This document shows, piece after piece, positions 46,481-55,790 of a stretch of DNA of 64,000 bases. The stretch is taken from contig NZ_LMSO01000007.1 of assembly GCF_001428435.1 (NCBI RefSeq), positions 62,001-126,000 of the forward strand, given 5' to 3'. The stretch comes from Arthrobacter sp. Soil782. Lineage in GTDB: Bacteria; Actinomycetota; Actinomycetes; Actinomycetales; Micrococcaceae. Both the position numbers and the translations under genes were made by a program. A model generated the notes under the pieces. It was not told the DNA's origin. It searched no databases and worked only from the letters and a program-made list of their open reading frames with translations. The first letter of the stretch is position 1. The number at the start of each line of letters is the position of its first letter.

Positions 46481-47863
46481 TCAGCCGTGGAGCGGTTTGC
46501 CGGCGAGAGCAAGATGCGCTTCGCCCAGCGACTCGTTTTGCGTTGGGTGCGCGTGGACCAGTTGGGCCACATCTTCGGGGTAGGCTTCCCAATTCACGAT
46601 GAGTTGGGCCTCGCCGATCTGCTCACCCATGCGGGTACCGATCATGTGGACGCCGACCACCGGGCCGTCCTTCTCACGCACCAGTTTGACGATTCCGCCA
46701 GTGCCCAGAATGGAGCTCTTTCCATTACCTGCGAGGTTGTACTCCTGGGTCTCGACCTTGTCATCACCGAGCTTCTCGCGGGCAGCCTTCTCGGTCAGCC
46801 CGACAGAGGCGATCTCGGGTTCCGAGTAGGTTACCTTGGGGATGTTGACGTCCTCGACGACGACCGGCTTGAGTCCGGCGATTTCCTCGGCCACAAAGAT
46901 GCCCTGCTGGTACCCGCGGTGTGCAAGTTGAAGTCCGGGAACGATGTCGCCGACAGCGTAGATATTCCCAACGCCGGTATGCAGTCGTTCGTTGGTGATG
47001 ACGAATCCACGATCGAGCGTGATCCCGGCTTCGTCATACCCGAGGCCGTCCGTAACGGGCCCACGGCCGACTGCGACCAGCATCAGGTCCGCCTCAAAGG
47101 TCTTGCCGTCGACGAGAGTCACCTTGACGCCGTCGTCGTTCTGCTCGACCTTGTCAAAGAAGGTGCCGGTGTTGAACTTGATGCCGCGCTTTTTGAAGGC
47201 ACGTTCGAAGTTCTTGACGATGGAGGCATCCTCATTGGGAACCAGGGAGGGCAGTCCTTCGATGATCGTGACGTCGACGCCGAACGACTTCCACACGGAG
47301 GCGAACTCGCATCCGATCACGCCGCCGCCAAGAACGATTGCGCTGGAGGGAATCGTTTCCATGGTGAGGGCGTGATCAGAGGTGATGACCTTTCCGCCGA
47401 TGTCGAGTCCGGGGAGGGACCGCGAATATGAGCCGGTCGCGAGAACGATGTTCTTGCCGGTGTACGTGGTGCCGTTGACCTCAACCGTGTTCTCACCGGT
47501 CAGCTTGCCTGCACCCTCGATCACGGTGATGCCCTTGGCTTTGATGAGTCCCTGGAGGCCCTTGAACTTGCCGGCGACGATGCCGTCCTTGTAGGCGTTC
47601 ACGGCGCTCAGGTCGATCGACTCGAATGTTGCCTTGACGCCGTACTTCTCCGCGGAGCGTGCGCTGTCCGCGACCTCGGCTGAGTGCAGCAGCGCCTTGG
47701 TGGGAATACACCCGTTGTGGAGGCAGGTTCCTCCGAGCTTCCCCTTTTCGATGAGCCCTACAGTGAAGCCGAGCTGAACGGCGCGAAGAGCGGCGGCGTA
47801 GCCCCCGCTGCCTCCGCCCAATACCAGTATGTCGAACTCTTGCGCAGTTGCCGTATCGGCCAC
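46481..47863 (-). CDS. lpdA: Dihydrolipoyl dehydrogenase E3
   Basis: A 460-residue FAD flavoprotein that reoxidises dihydrolipoamide with NAD. The FAD fold begins V-L-G-G-G-S-G-G; the redox disulfide is C47-C52 in G-G-T-C-L-H-N-G-C; the NAD fold lies near residue 185; the C-terminal H-A-H-P-T-Q-N-E supplies the catalytic base. GTG 47863 is chosen because a GAGGGAG site sits 7 bases upstream and the FAD motif follows at normal distance; the frame is open to 47950. It is paired with the E2 gene and served by lipA/lipB. Confidence 0.96.
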   Translation of the reverse strand: MADTATAQEFDILVLGGGSGGYAAALRAVQLGFTVGLIEKGKLGGTCLHNGCIPTKALLHSAEVADSARSAEKYGVKATFESIDLSAVNAYKDGIVAGKFKGLQGLIKAKGITVIEGAGKLTGENTVEVNGTTYTGKNIVLATGSYSRSLPGLDIGGKVITSDHALTMETIPSSAIVLGGGVIGCEFASVWKSFGVDVTIIEGLPSLVPNEDASIVKNFERAFKKRGIKFNTGTFFDKVEQNDDGVKVTLVDGKTFEADLMLVAVGRGPVTDGLGYDEAGITLDRGFVITNERLHTGVGNIYAVGDIVPGLQLAHRGYQQGIFVAEEIAGLKPVVVEDVNIPKVTYSEPEIASVGLTEKAAREKLGDDKVETQEYNLAGNGKSSILGTGGIVKLVREKDGPVVGVHMIGTRMGEQIGEAQLIVNWEAYPEDVAQLVHAHPTQNESLGEAHLALAGKPLHG

Positions 47864-47932
47864 GTGGACGCTCCCTCGCGTAATCGGTGACGCACTTAGG
47901 TTCGCGCGTCGATTGAGTCTGGCGGAATGCTT

Positions 47933-47969
47933 GGTGTGATCTGGGTTCACCCTATCGCCAGATCACACC
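47933..47969 (-). terminator. Hairpin between pepA and lpdA
   Basis: A perfect 12-bp inverted repeat (47933-47944 with 47958-47969) with a 13-base loop lies between the pepA stop and the lpdA start, both on the minus strand. It is likely the pepA terminator, though an operator for lpdA is possible. Confidence 0.6.
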
Positions 47970-48035
47970 ATCAGCCACTTGATGAAGGCTGTTGCACACC
48001 CTTGTGTGTCGAGTGTCACCTCGTGACGGACACGT

Positions 48036-49586
48036 TCAGGCTGAGTGCTTCTCGGCGCGCTCGATGACGTCTTCCACGTAGGCCAGGAGAGTTCGGACAC
48101 CTACGCCGGTGGCACCTTTGGGGGTGTAGCCGTACGCGCCACCCTCGTTGAAGGCTGGGCCGGCAATATCCAGGTGTGCCCACGGAATCTTCTTCCCATC
48201 CATTTCTCCGACGAATTCACGGAGGAATACTGCAGCCGTCATCATGCCGCCGAACTTCTCTCCGATGTTCGCGATGTCGGCAACGGTGGAATCGAGGCTT
48301 GGACGCAGTTCCTCGGGCAGCGGCATGGGCCAGAACTGTTCGCCCACGCGATCTGCAGCTGCTTTCACGGCGTCCCTTACCCCGTCGTCGCCCATGACAC
48401 CGGACACGCGCTTGCCAAGCGCAACCATCTGTGCACCGGTGAGCGTCGCGATGTCGATGATCGCGTCTGGATATTCCTGGCTCGCCGCAACCAGGGCGTC
48501 GGCCATGACCAGCCGGCCCTCGGCATCGGTATTAAGAACTTCCACAGTGCGCCCGCCGAATGTGGTCAGTACATCCGAGGGCCGCTGCGCTGTCCCTGAG
48601 GGCATATTCTCCGCGAGACAGAGCCAACCGCTGACGCTGACCGGAAGACCCAGCCGCGCAATCGCCGCAACGGCAGCAAGCACGACGGCGGCGCCTGCCA
48701 TGTCGAGCTTCATCGTCTGCATCCCGGCGCCCGGCTTGAGGGACAAACCGCCGGAGTCGAAGGTAATGCCCTTGCCGACCAGTGCGAGGTTGATTTTTGA
48801 CTTGGCGGGGGAGTACTCGAGCTTCACGAGCCTTGGCGGACGGGAAGATCCCTTCCCCACCCCAAGAATCCCGCCGTACCCGTCCTTCTCCAGTCTTTTT
48901 TCATCCAACACGGTTACTTTCACCGGTAGTCCCTTGACATGTTCCCGGGCGAATTGCGCGAACGATTCCGGGTAGAGGTGGCTCGGCGGCTGGTTGACAA
49001 GCGTGCGAGTCACATTGACTCCGCGTCCAAGTGTCTGTGCACGCTCAAGTGCCGCCTTCAGCGTCCGGTCCTGCGCGGCGGGAGTGAGTAACACGACTCG
49101 CGAGAGAACGGCGGCGGAGGGCCGCGGCGCCTTGCCGCCAACTGCCGAATAGTGCTCTGTGTAGGTGTAGCTTCCCAAGAGTATGCCCTCGGCCACCGCG
49201 GCGGCCTGTGCAACTGTGGCGGCGGGGAGGGCAACAGCCAGGCTCTCAACTCCGCCCAGCTGACGCGCAGCGGCTCCTGCTGCCCGGCGTAGCGTCTCCT
49301 CTGACAGCGGGGTCCCGGCGACGGTGCGTCCCGTACCGGAAAGAACGAGTACGTCTGCGCCGGTTTCAGGTAGGCCGGGGAATCGACGCACTTCGTCAGC
49401 GGCTCCGGTTACTCCCAGCGAGGGGAGACTGTCGGTGAGGGCGCGGGCAGATTTAGCCGAGAGCGGGTTTTCCAGAAGCACGGGACCATCCGGGCTTTGG
49501 CCGGTGCCGATCACCAGCACCTCGCACACGGATTTCTTGATGTCCCGGGAGACTGCGGTCAGGTGAATATCGCTGGTGTTGCTCAC
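48036..49586 (-). CDS. pepA: Leucyl aminopeptidase (M17)
   Basis: A 516-residue cytosolic dizinc aminopeptidase that trims N-terminal residues from peptides. The N-terminal macro-like domain (about 1-170) is variable. The catalytic domain has V-G-K-G-I-T-F-D-S-G-G, M-K-L-D-M-A-G-A and the family signature N-T-D-A-E-G-R with zinc ligands, then the final H-L-D-I-A-G-P-A. It could finish degrading the short peptides released by the tricorn protease encoded upstream; that link is inference. Confidence 0.96.
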   Translation of the reverse strand: MSNTSDIHLTAVSRDIKKSVCEVLVIGTGQSPDGPVLLENPLSAKSARALTDSLPSLGVTGAADEVRRFPGLPETGADVLVLSGTGRTVAGTPLSEETLRRAAGAAARQLGGVESLAVALPAATVAQAAAVAEGILLGSYTYTEHYSAVGGKAPRPSAAVLSRVVLLTPAAQDRTLKAALERAQTLGRGVNVTRTLVNQPPSHLYPESFAQFAREHVKGLPVKVTVLDEKRLEKDGYGGILGVGKGSSRPPRLVKLEYSPAKSKINLALVGKGITFDSGGLSLKPGAGMQTMKLDMAGAAVVLAAVAAIARLGLPVSVSGWLCLAENMPSGTAQRPSDVLTTFGGRTVEVLNTDAEGRLVMADALVAASQEYPDAIIDIATLTGAQMVALGKRVSGVMGDDGVRDAVKAAADRVGEQFWPMPLPEELRPSLDSTVADIANIGEKFGGMMTAAVFLREFVGEMDGKKIPWAHLDIAGPAFNEGGAYGYTPKGATGVGVRTLLAYVEDVIERAEKHSA

Positions 49587-49834
49587 GAAGGTTCTTCCTC
49601 GCTTCCGATGGCTGGGCAGTGCTGCAGCGGGCGTGCGGGTCTGGTGACGCCCATGCTTTCCTATCGATCGTAGTCGCAGCCTGTGACATGCGTCCTACGG
49701 ACAGGCCGCGGGGAATGAGGGGAGCGAGCTGGGGTGTTACACACACCGGGCATGCGATGGTGCATCAACTAGGGTTGACGCAACGACGCAGCGCTGGAGT
49801 GAACACTGAAAAAGCCGCCGGGATGACGCGCGCT

Positions 49835-49850
49835 ACACTGCACGCAGTGT
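49835..49850. promoter_or_regulatory. 16-bp palindrome upstream of the PAC2 gene
   Basis: ACACTGC-AC-GCAGTGT is a perfect inverted repeat that overlaps a possible -10 hexamer (TACACT, 49834-49839) and ends 13 bases before the ribosome site. It suits an operator, but the regulator is unknown. Confidence 0.4.
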
Positions 49851-49875
49851 CTTGATACGAATTGAGGAGGATGAA

Positions 49876-50934
49876 ATGTTGGAGCCGCAAAGCCTGTACA
49901 ACATCAGCAGCTCGATTCGTCATGATCCTTCCCTTCGGGGGCTACCCCTTATTGCAGGTTTCACCGGATTCGTCGATGCGGGGCAGGTGGTTGCGCAGGT
50001 GCGCGATGAGCTGCTCGGAACGCTTGACCACGAAGTCCTGGCGGTGTTCGACGTTGACCAGCTCATCGATTACCGGAGCCGTCGGCCCCGAATCACGTTC
50101 GAACAGGATCATCTGCGGGATTACCAGCCGCCTGCCCTTGAGCTCCGGGTTCTCCAGGACGGTCTGGGCGAAAAATTCCTCTTCCTGAGCGGAATGGAAC
50201 CGGACCTGCAGTGGGAAAGGTTCTGCTCCGCCGTCGCACAACTCGTTTCCCTGTTAGAAGTGCCGTTGGTTTCCTGGGTCCACTCGCTCCCGATGCCCGT
50301 CCCACACACGCGTCCGCTCGGTGTAACCGTTCACGGAAACCGGGGAGACCTGATCGAAGGGATGGGTTCCACCTGGAGGCCCACCGCGGAACTGCAGGCC
50401 TCCGTCGGGCACCTGCTGGAGTTGCGTCTCTCACAGTCCGGGCACGACGTCGTCGCATACGTGGTGCACGTTCCCCACTACTTGGCGGAAGCGGAGTATC
50501 CGCCCGCCGCAGTGACGGCGCTGGAGTACCTCGGCGCATCCATCGGCCGTGTTCTGCCTACTGACCGGCTGCGGGAAGCAGGCCGTGACGTGGAGCGGCA
50601 AATAGCGCGTCAAGTGGACAACTCGGCTGAGGTGCAGGGCGTCGTGTCATCGCTGGAGAAGCGCTACGACGAGCACTCCGACGGCTCGCGTCGGTCACTG
50701 CTCGTCAAGCAAAACATGGAGCTGGCCGATGCCGAGGAGCTGGGTTCCGCCGTGGAGGCCTTTCTCGCGGGACCGCACGCAGCCGACGAGCTCGCCGCTA
50801 CCCTGAACGAGGACGCCCCCCAGAGTGACGCAGCGGGCGACGAAAGCGGCACGTCCGGCGGTACGGGCTCTGCACGTAATGGTGACGGGGCGACGGGGGA
50901 CACCGAAGACGGAGGCAAACAGGCTGGGCGCTGA
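49876..50934 (+). CDS. PAC2 family protein
   Basis: A 352-residue protein of the PAC2 (proteasome assembly chaperone 2) family common in actinobacteria. The PAC2 domain (about 20-225) contains L-I-A-G-F-T-G-F-V-D-A-G, the F-D-V-D-Q-L-I-D-Y segment and P-H-Y-L-A-E-A-E-Y-P. A helical part follows, then a Gly/Asp/Thr-rich tail. ATG 49876 has a GAGGAGG site 5 bases upstream, making it better than the in-frame start at 49852. Its bacterial role is unproven; a link to proteasome assembly is by analogy only. Confidence 0.9.
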   Translation: MLEPQSLYNISSSIRHDPSLRGLPLIAGFTGFVDAGQVVAQVRDELLGTLDHEVLAVFDVDQLIDYRSRRPRITFEQDHLRDYQPPALELRVLQDGLGEKFLFLSGMEPDLQWERFCSAVAQLVSLLEVPLVSWVHSLPMPVPHTRPLGVTVHGNRGDLIEGMGSTWRPTAELQASVGHLLELRLSQSGHDVVAYVVHVPHYLAEAEYPPAAVTALEYLGASIGRVLPTDRLREAGRDVERQIARQVDNSAEVQGVVSSLEKRYDEHSDGSRRSLLVKQNMELADAEELGSAVEAFLAGPHAADELAATLNEDAPQSDAAGDESGTSGGTGSARNGDGATGDTEDGGKQAGR

Positions 50935-52267
50935 TCCGGTTGCCGGAACGGACCGGCGCGCCTGGCTGGTATGGGGCGCCGGCGTACTGGCGTACCTCAT
51001 CGCAGTTACGCAGCGCACGTCTTTCGGTGTTGCGGGAGTCGAGGCGACCGAGCGGTTCGATGCGACAGCGTCGGCTTTGGCTGTCTTCACTGTGGCGCAG
51101 CTCGTGGTCTACGCCGGACTGCAGATTCCGGTGGGCGTCCTGGTCGACAGATTTGGCCCGCGCGTCATGATTGTCAGCGGTGCGGTTCTGATGGCGCTGG
51201 GGCAGACCCAGCTTGCATTCGCCGAGTCCATCACGGCCGGAATAGTCGGCAGGCTGCTGGTAGGCGGCGGTGACGCCATGACTTTCGTCGCAGTTCTCAG
51301 GTTGCTTCCGGCATGGTTCGAGACCCGGAAGATCCCGGTGCTGACCCAGCTCACGGGCATTCTTGGGCAGCTCGGCCAGATTCTCAGCGTCATCCCGTTC
51401 CTGGCCATCCTGCACCTAGCCGGCTGGAGCACCGCTTTTCTGTCAGCGGCCAGTCTGGGAGTCCTGTCGGCCGTTCTGGCTCTTGCCTTGATCCGTGATC
51501 ATCCGGAAGGGAACCGCCAGCGAAGCCGTGCCTCGCTGCGCCAGACCGGAGTTTCCCTAGCCGAGGCGTGGAAGCAACCCGGGACCCGCCTCGGCCTCTG
51601 GTGCCACTTCACCACGCAGTTCTCAGGCACGGTCTTCGTTCTGATGTGGGGCTACCCCTATCTGGTGAGTGCTGAGAAACTCGCCCCAGGGACGGCTTCA
51701 GTGCTGATGACCCTTTTTGTCGTAGTGGGCATGATCTGTGGACCGCTCCTGGGCGTGTATGTCGCTCGGCACCCGCTGCGGCGCTCGACCATGGTTCTTG
51801 CAATCACGGCGGCGACTGCGCTCGCGTGGTTGGTGGTGCTGTCCTATCCGGGGAAGGCGCCCGTCTGGCTGCTCGTGCTGCTGGTCGTGACGCTTGCTGT
51901 CGGCGGACCGGGGTCGATGATCGGTTTCGACTTCGCCCGCACCTTCAATCCGGCCTCCCGGCTCGGTACCGCGACCGGGATCGTCAACATTGGCGGATTC
52001 ACGGCAGCGCTTCTCACCATGTTCGCCGTAGGCCTGATTCTGGACCTGCTCCTGGCGACCGGATTCTCCAACGGTGACTTGTATGCGCTCGAATCATTCA
52101 GGATTGCTTTTGCTGTGCAGTTTGTGGTTCTCGGAATCGGAACCGTTGCAGTCCTGGTGCTCCGGCGCCGGGTGCGTGCGCAGTTGGCTCGTCAATCGAT
52201 CATTGTGCCGCCACTGCGGCAGGCAATTGCAAGGGAATTGCGACGGCGGCGCGTAGCACGCAGGTAG
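50879..52267 (+). CDS. MFS transporter
   Basis: A 462-residue major facilitator protein with about twelve membrane segments from residue 30 to 430. The segment 2-3 loop carries a V-D-R-F-G-P-R motif, typical of the family. The substrate cannot be told from sequence. The start is uncertain: ATG 50879 overlaps the PAC2 gene by 56 bases, and the frame is open further up to 50825. No ribosome site clearly decides. The strong overlap suggests translational coupling with the PAC2 gene. Confidence 0.85.
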   Translation: MVTGRRGTPKTEANRLGADPVAGTDRRAWLVWGAGVLAYLIAVTQRTSFGVAGVEATERFDATASALAVFTVAQLVVYAGLQIPVGVLVDRFGPRVMIVSGAVLMALGQTQLAFAESITAGIVGRLLVGGGDAMTFVAVLRLLPAWFETRKIPVLTQLTGILGQLGQILSVIPFLAILHLAGWSTAFLSAASLGVLSAVLALALIRDHPEGNRQRSRASLRQTGVSLAEAWKQPGTRLGLWCHFTTQFSGTVFVLMWGYPYLVSAEKLAPGTASVLMTLFVVVGMICGPLLGVYVARHPLRRSTMVLAITAATALAWLVVLSYPGKAPVWLLVLLVVTLAVGGPGSMIGFDFARTFNPASRLGTATGIVNIGGFTAALLTMFAVGLILDLLLATGFSNGDLYALESFRIAFAVQFVVLGIGTVAVLVLRRRVRAQLARQSIIVPPLRQAIARELRRRRVARR

Positions 52268-52375
52268 TACCATCAGGTAGCAACCGTTCCTCCACATGCA
52301 GCTGAATGATGCGCTTTACCCACATAGCGCCTTCGGCGGATCACAGACGGGTGCTTCGACGTCACAGTCGTATTC

Positions 52376-53629
52376 ATGACAGCAAACGCACCCCGTCCCG
52401 AAGCCCCCATCAAGGTCAGCACGCCAGCCGATATTCTCAGCTACGTTCCCCACATCCTTGGTTTCCAGCCGAAGGAGAGTCTCGTCTTCCTTACGATGTC
52501 GGGCAAACGCGTGGGCGCCACCCTGCGCCTCGACCTTCCGCTGACAACCTCTGATCCGCTGGACTATGCATCTACGGTGCGGGACTACCTGGAATCTGAC
52601 TCCTCGGCCGACGGAGTGCTGATGGCGGTGTACACCGACGCCGAGTGGGCGGAGCCCGGCTCCCCGCCGTACGCTCCGTTGATCCACTGCCTTGACCTGG
52701 TGCTCGATGCCGCAGGTCTGCCCCTCTTGGACGGATGGCTCGTCAGCTCCAGTCATTGGCGGGACTACTTCTGCGAGGATGCGTCCTGCTGTCCCTGGCC
52801 GGGCCACCCGCTTGCCCGGATCACCGAAAGTGTCCTCAACGCGGAACTGGTCTATCAGGGGAGCACCTACGCCGCTTCCCTGGCAGCAGCGGTCGGGACA
52901 CCCGACCCCGGGCACAGCGAAGAAATCAATCAACTGGCAGCCTCCTACGTGGAACAGTGGTGTGGAAGGTGGGACAAGACAAGCCTTGGCCGTGATTCCC
53001 TCATCCTCTGGGACGCGTTTCTTTCACGCACGGCAGATCCGCCGGAACCGGCAGTTTCGCCGCAGGTTGTTGCTTTCCTTCTGGCCGGTCTGACTAGCGC
53101 GCCCCTGCGGGACAGCCTCATCGTGCTGGCAGCCGCGGGTTCCGACGCTGCACAGGAAGCCGCAGTCGCAGCCGGCGTGCTGCCGGCGGATCCGGAGGAG
53201 GAGCAACTTCCGTACGCCTGCGACGCCCTGATGACGGGCCTGCAGGCTCTGCGACCGACGGGAGGTCTTCCGCGACCCGCAGACCGGGAGGACAACGAGG
53301 ATCCCTCAACACTCTTTCGGGATGTCTTCCTTGCCACGCTCAGCGTGCCGGACTGGGATCGCCTTGATGCAGCGCACACCCGCTTTCTCGGGTTGACCGC
53401 AGTGGCGAGCGGGGAGCCGCGGGCGGCTCTTCTCAGCATTCTGGGTTGGCTCGAATGGGCACGCGGCAGGGGGTCGCGTGCCCACTACTATCTGCAGGAG
53501 GCTTTGGACGAAGCTCCGGGATACACCCTCGCTGAACTCCTGATGACGCTGGTCGGAACCGGTTCCCTTGCACCGTGGGCTCGCCGGCGCGAGACCGCCT
53601 GGACCTCCGAATCCCGCAGCGCGGCCTGA
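52376..53629 (+). CDS. DUF4192 family protein
   Basis: A 417-residue cytosolic protein of the actinobacterial DUF4192 family. The N-terminus has the family stretch I-L-S-Y-V-P-H-I-L-G-F-Q-P near residue 22 and a V-F-L-T-M block. A Trp/Cys-rich part (D-Y-F-C-E-D-A-S-C-C, about 140) could bind metal. The C-terminal half is helical and resembles TPR-like repeats, ending in a W-A-R-G-R-G-S-R-A stretch. The function is unknown. No ribosome site is clear at ATG 52376. Confidence 0.85.
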   Translation: MTANAPRPEAPIKVSTPADILSYVPHILGFQPKESLVFLTMSGKRVGATLRLDLPLTTSDPLDYASTVRDYLESDSSADGVLMAVYTDAEWAEPGSPPYAPLIHCLDLVLDAAGLPLLDGWLVSSSHWRDYFCEDASCCPWPGHPLARITESVLNAELVYQGSTYAASLAAAVGTPDPGHSEEINQLAASYVEQWCGRWDKTSLGRDSLILWDAFLSRTADPPEPAVSPQVVAFLLAGLTSAPLRDSLIVLAAAGSDAAQEAAVAAGVLPADPEEEQLPYACDALMTGLQALRPTGGLPRPADREDNEDPSTLFRDVFLATLSVPDWDRLDAAHTRFLGLTAVASGEPRAALLSILGWLEWARGRGSRAHYYLQEALDEAPGYTLAELLMTLVGTGSLAPWARRRETAWTSESRSAA

Positions 53630-53945
53630 ACCGTACACGGAGTCGTTGAGGGATTCACCGGAAGCACCGGCTGTCGGTTCGGAATTTACGTGAGGTTCGC
53701 AAAGCGTGCGACAATGGAAACGAGACCCGGTTGGGTTCGTGTTTCAGATCGACGCGTTTCAGGCACTTCGGATGTTGGTATTCACACCACCACACGTCCG
53801 CAAGGGGAATAGCGCACTCGGCAGAGCTGTTGTACGTACGAACAGTTCCCGTTGATAGGTCTGATTTCAAACACGGACTTGACAGGGTCATAGTGGTGTT
53901 GCCCTCCTTGGCGGCGCCGCAAACCGCCGTATGAAAGGTTCTTGA
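53630..53945 (+). other. Non-coding region upstream of sigA
   Basis: These 316 bases hold no convincing gene. They contain a TTGACA (53879-53884) without a good -10, a weak pair TTTACG (53685-53690) and GACAAT (53710-53715) with a 19-base spacer, and a GTACGTAC repeat (53832-53839). A long leader or several promoters for sigA are likely. The AAAGG ribosome site is at about 53934-53938. Confidence 0.55.
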
Positions 53946-55190
53946 GTGTCGGCCAAGAAGACAACAGCACCGGTGTTAACAGAACCCGGTACAACTGCAA
54001 CCAAGCGCAAGACCGCCGCTGCTAAGCCGGCATCGAAGGCCGCTACTGCTCGTGGCGCCAAGACCGCGGCAGCCGAAGGCAGCGTAGACACGAAGGCCGC
54101 TGAGGGCAGCCCCGCAAAGGTTCCTGCAGAGCAGGAGACCGCGCCGGGTGCCGCAGAAGTCGAAGGTGCAGACACTGAGGCCGCGGAGCCGGAGGCGGCT
54201 GAAGCTTCGACTGGGAGCGGGTTTGTCTACTCGGATGCTGACGACGACGATGCACCGGCACAGCAGGTCGTTTCTGCAGGCGCTACTGCGGACCCGGTCA
54301 AGGACTACCTGAAGCAGATCGGCAAGGTCGCCCTTCTCAACGCCGAACAGGAAGTGGATCTCGCTCTGCGCATTGAGGCCGGCCTGTTCGCCGAGGAGAA
54401 GCTGGCGGCGAATGAGAACATCGATCCCAAGCTGCGTCGGGAACTTGAGTGGGTCATCCATGACGGGAAGCGCGCCAAGAACCATCTTCTCGAGGCAAAC
54501 CTCCGCCTCGTGGTGTCGCTGGCCAAGCGCTACACCGGCCGCGGCATGCTCTTCCTGGACTTGATTCAGGAAGGCAACCTGGGTCTGATCCGTGCTGTAG
54601 AGAAGTTCGACTACACCAAGGGTTTCAAGTTCTCCACCTACGCAACGTGGTGGATCCGCCAGGCCATCACCCGTGCCATGGCGGACCAGGCCCGCACCAT
54701 CCGTATTCCGGTACATATGGTCGAAGTCATCAACAAACTGGCCCGCGTCCAGCGGCAGATGCTGCAGGACCTCGGCCGGGAACCCACACCGGAAGAACTG
54801 GCACTTGAACTCGATATGACGCCTGAAAAGGTCGTCGAAGTTCAAAAGTACGGACGCGAGCCCATCTCCCTGCACACTCCGCTCGGCGAAGATGGTGATT
54901 CCGAGTTTGGCGACCTGATCGAGGACTCGGAAGCAGTCGTCCCCGCGGATGCGGTGAGTTTCACACTTCTTCAGGAGCAGCTTCACTCCGTCCTGGATAC
55001 GTTGTCGGAGCGGGAAGCAGGTGTGGTCGCCATGCGGTTCGGTCTTACTGACGGCCAGCCGAAGACCCTCGATGAAATTGGCAAGGTGTACGGGGTCACC
55101 CGTGAGCGCATCCGCCAGATAGAGTCCAAGACCATGTCTAAGTTGCGGCACCCGTCACGTTCGCAGGTACTTCGGGACTACCTCGACTAG
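53946..55190 (+). CDS. sigA: Principal sigma factor SigA (RpoD/HrdB)
   Basis: A 414-residue group 1 sigma factor. A low-complexity Ala/Lys/Glu N-terminus (about 1-95) takes the place of a region 1.1. Region 1.2 ([11 protein letters not shown]), region 2 with the [14 protein letters not shown] and [10 protein letters not shown] signatures, region 3 and region 4 with [11 protein letters not shown] are all complete. It directs most housekeeping transcription. GTG 53946 follows AAAGG by 7 bases. A 56-bp palindrome follows the gene. Confidence 0.97.
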   Translation: MSAKKTTAPVLTEPGTTATKRKTAAAKPASKAATARGAKTAAAEGSVDTKAAEGSPAKVPAEQETAPGAAEVEGADTEAAEPEAAEASTGSGFVYSDADDDDAPAQQVVSAGATADPVKDYLKQIGKVALLNAEQEVDLALRIEAGLFAEEKLAANENIDPKLRRELEWVIHDGKRAKNHLLEANLRLVVSLAKRYTGRGMLFLDLIQEGNLGLIRAVEKFDYTKGFKFSTYATWWIRQAITRAMADQARTIRIPVHMVEVINKLARVQRQMLQDLGREPTPEELALELDMTPEKVVEVQKYGREPISLHTPLGEDGDSEFGDLIEDSEAVVPADAVSFTLLQEQLHSVLDTLSEREAGVVAMRFGLTDGQPKTLDEIGKVYGVTRERIRQIESKTMSKLRHPSRSQVLRDYLD

Positions 55191-55204
55191 GAACGGCGGC
55201 AGCA

Positions 55205-55260
55205 GGCACATAAATAGGAAGAACCCCCTCCGCGGAGGGGGTTCTTCCTATTTATGTGCC
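55205..55260. terminator. 56-bp perfect palindrome, bidirectional terminator
   Basis: Two 28-base arms (55205-55232 and 55233-55260) are exact reverse complements with no spacer. The site lies between sigA and the convergent DUF7455 gene. The core is GC-rich and the flanks AT-rich, so each strand reads as a stem followed by T/A-rich sequence, a good terminator both ways. Confidence 0.9.
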
Positions 55261-55314
55261 ATCCATTCAGGAGGCTCCAATTATGCTGCGCTTCGGCGGA
55301 CGGCCTGTGCGCGG

Positions 55315-55539
55315 CTATGCCTCTACAGTGCTCTGCGCCTTTTCGGTCAGCCGGGCGGTTTCATCCTGCCACTCTGACGTCTGCGGCCGGAGAGTGCTCT
55401 CAACGGCGCGGGCGTGGTGCCCGCAGAAGAGAAGCTCACCACCGGAGGACTGAAGGACTGCGCGCACATAGGCCTGGGCCCCGCACCGGTCACAACGGTG
55501 CAAAGCGGTCAGCTCACGGGTTGCTGTAGCTGTTGTCAT
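55315..55539 (-). CDS. DUF7455 family small zinc-ribbon-like protein
   Basis: A 74-residue protein with a C-x2-C pair (R-C-D-R-C-G-A-Q-A-Y, near residue 18) and F-C-G-H-H-A-R near 40, together a likely zinc site. The rest is a short helical tail rich in Glu and Thr. It matches the actinobacterial DUF7455 family that sits between sigA and a type II topoisomerase subunit. The function is unknown. A GGAGG site 5 bases before the ATG is preceded by an inverted repeat. Confidence 0.9.
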   Translation of the reverse strand: MTTATATRELTALHRCDRCGAQAYVRAVLQSSGGELLFCGHHARAVESTLRPQTSEWQDETARLTEKAQSTVEA

Positions 55540-55550
55540 GGATGCCTCCT

Positions 55551-55580
55551 TAGTGGTTCCTGTAGTTCATATAACCACTA
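55551..55580 (-). promoter_or_regulatory. Inverted repeat in the DUF7455 gene leader
   Basis: TAGTGGTT (55551-55558) and AACCACTA (55573-55580) form an 8-bp stem with a 14-base loop. On the minus strand the stem ends against the GGAGG ribosome site, so folding could affect translation, or the dyad could be an operator. Confidence 0.45.
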
Positions 55581-55790
55581 TTCGTTGCCGTTTCTTCGCA
55601 AGCTGGGTGTGCTTTCGCTGAGCGCGTACGCTCGCGGGGAGGCATCCGGCAGGGACGAACCGCGCGCCCGAGGGCCCGGCATGCCTGCCATCCACAGCGG
55701 GGACAAGGGAATATGCTTGGGAGGGTGCGCCGCTCCCGGCTCGCCGACGCTCGCCGAGATAGACCGCAATCCCAAGGAGTTTCCAAGGAA

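Noticed and set aside
55256-55453. A plus-strand frame with an AGGAGG-like site before ATG 55282
   Set aside because: It overlaps the DUF7455 gene on the other strand, begins inside the terminator palindrome, and its protein has no plausible features.
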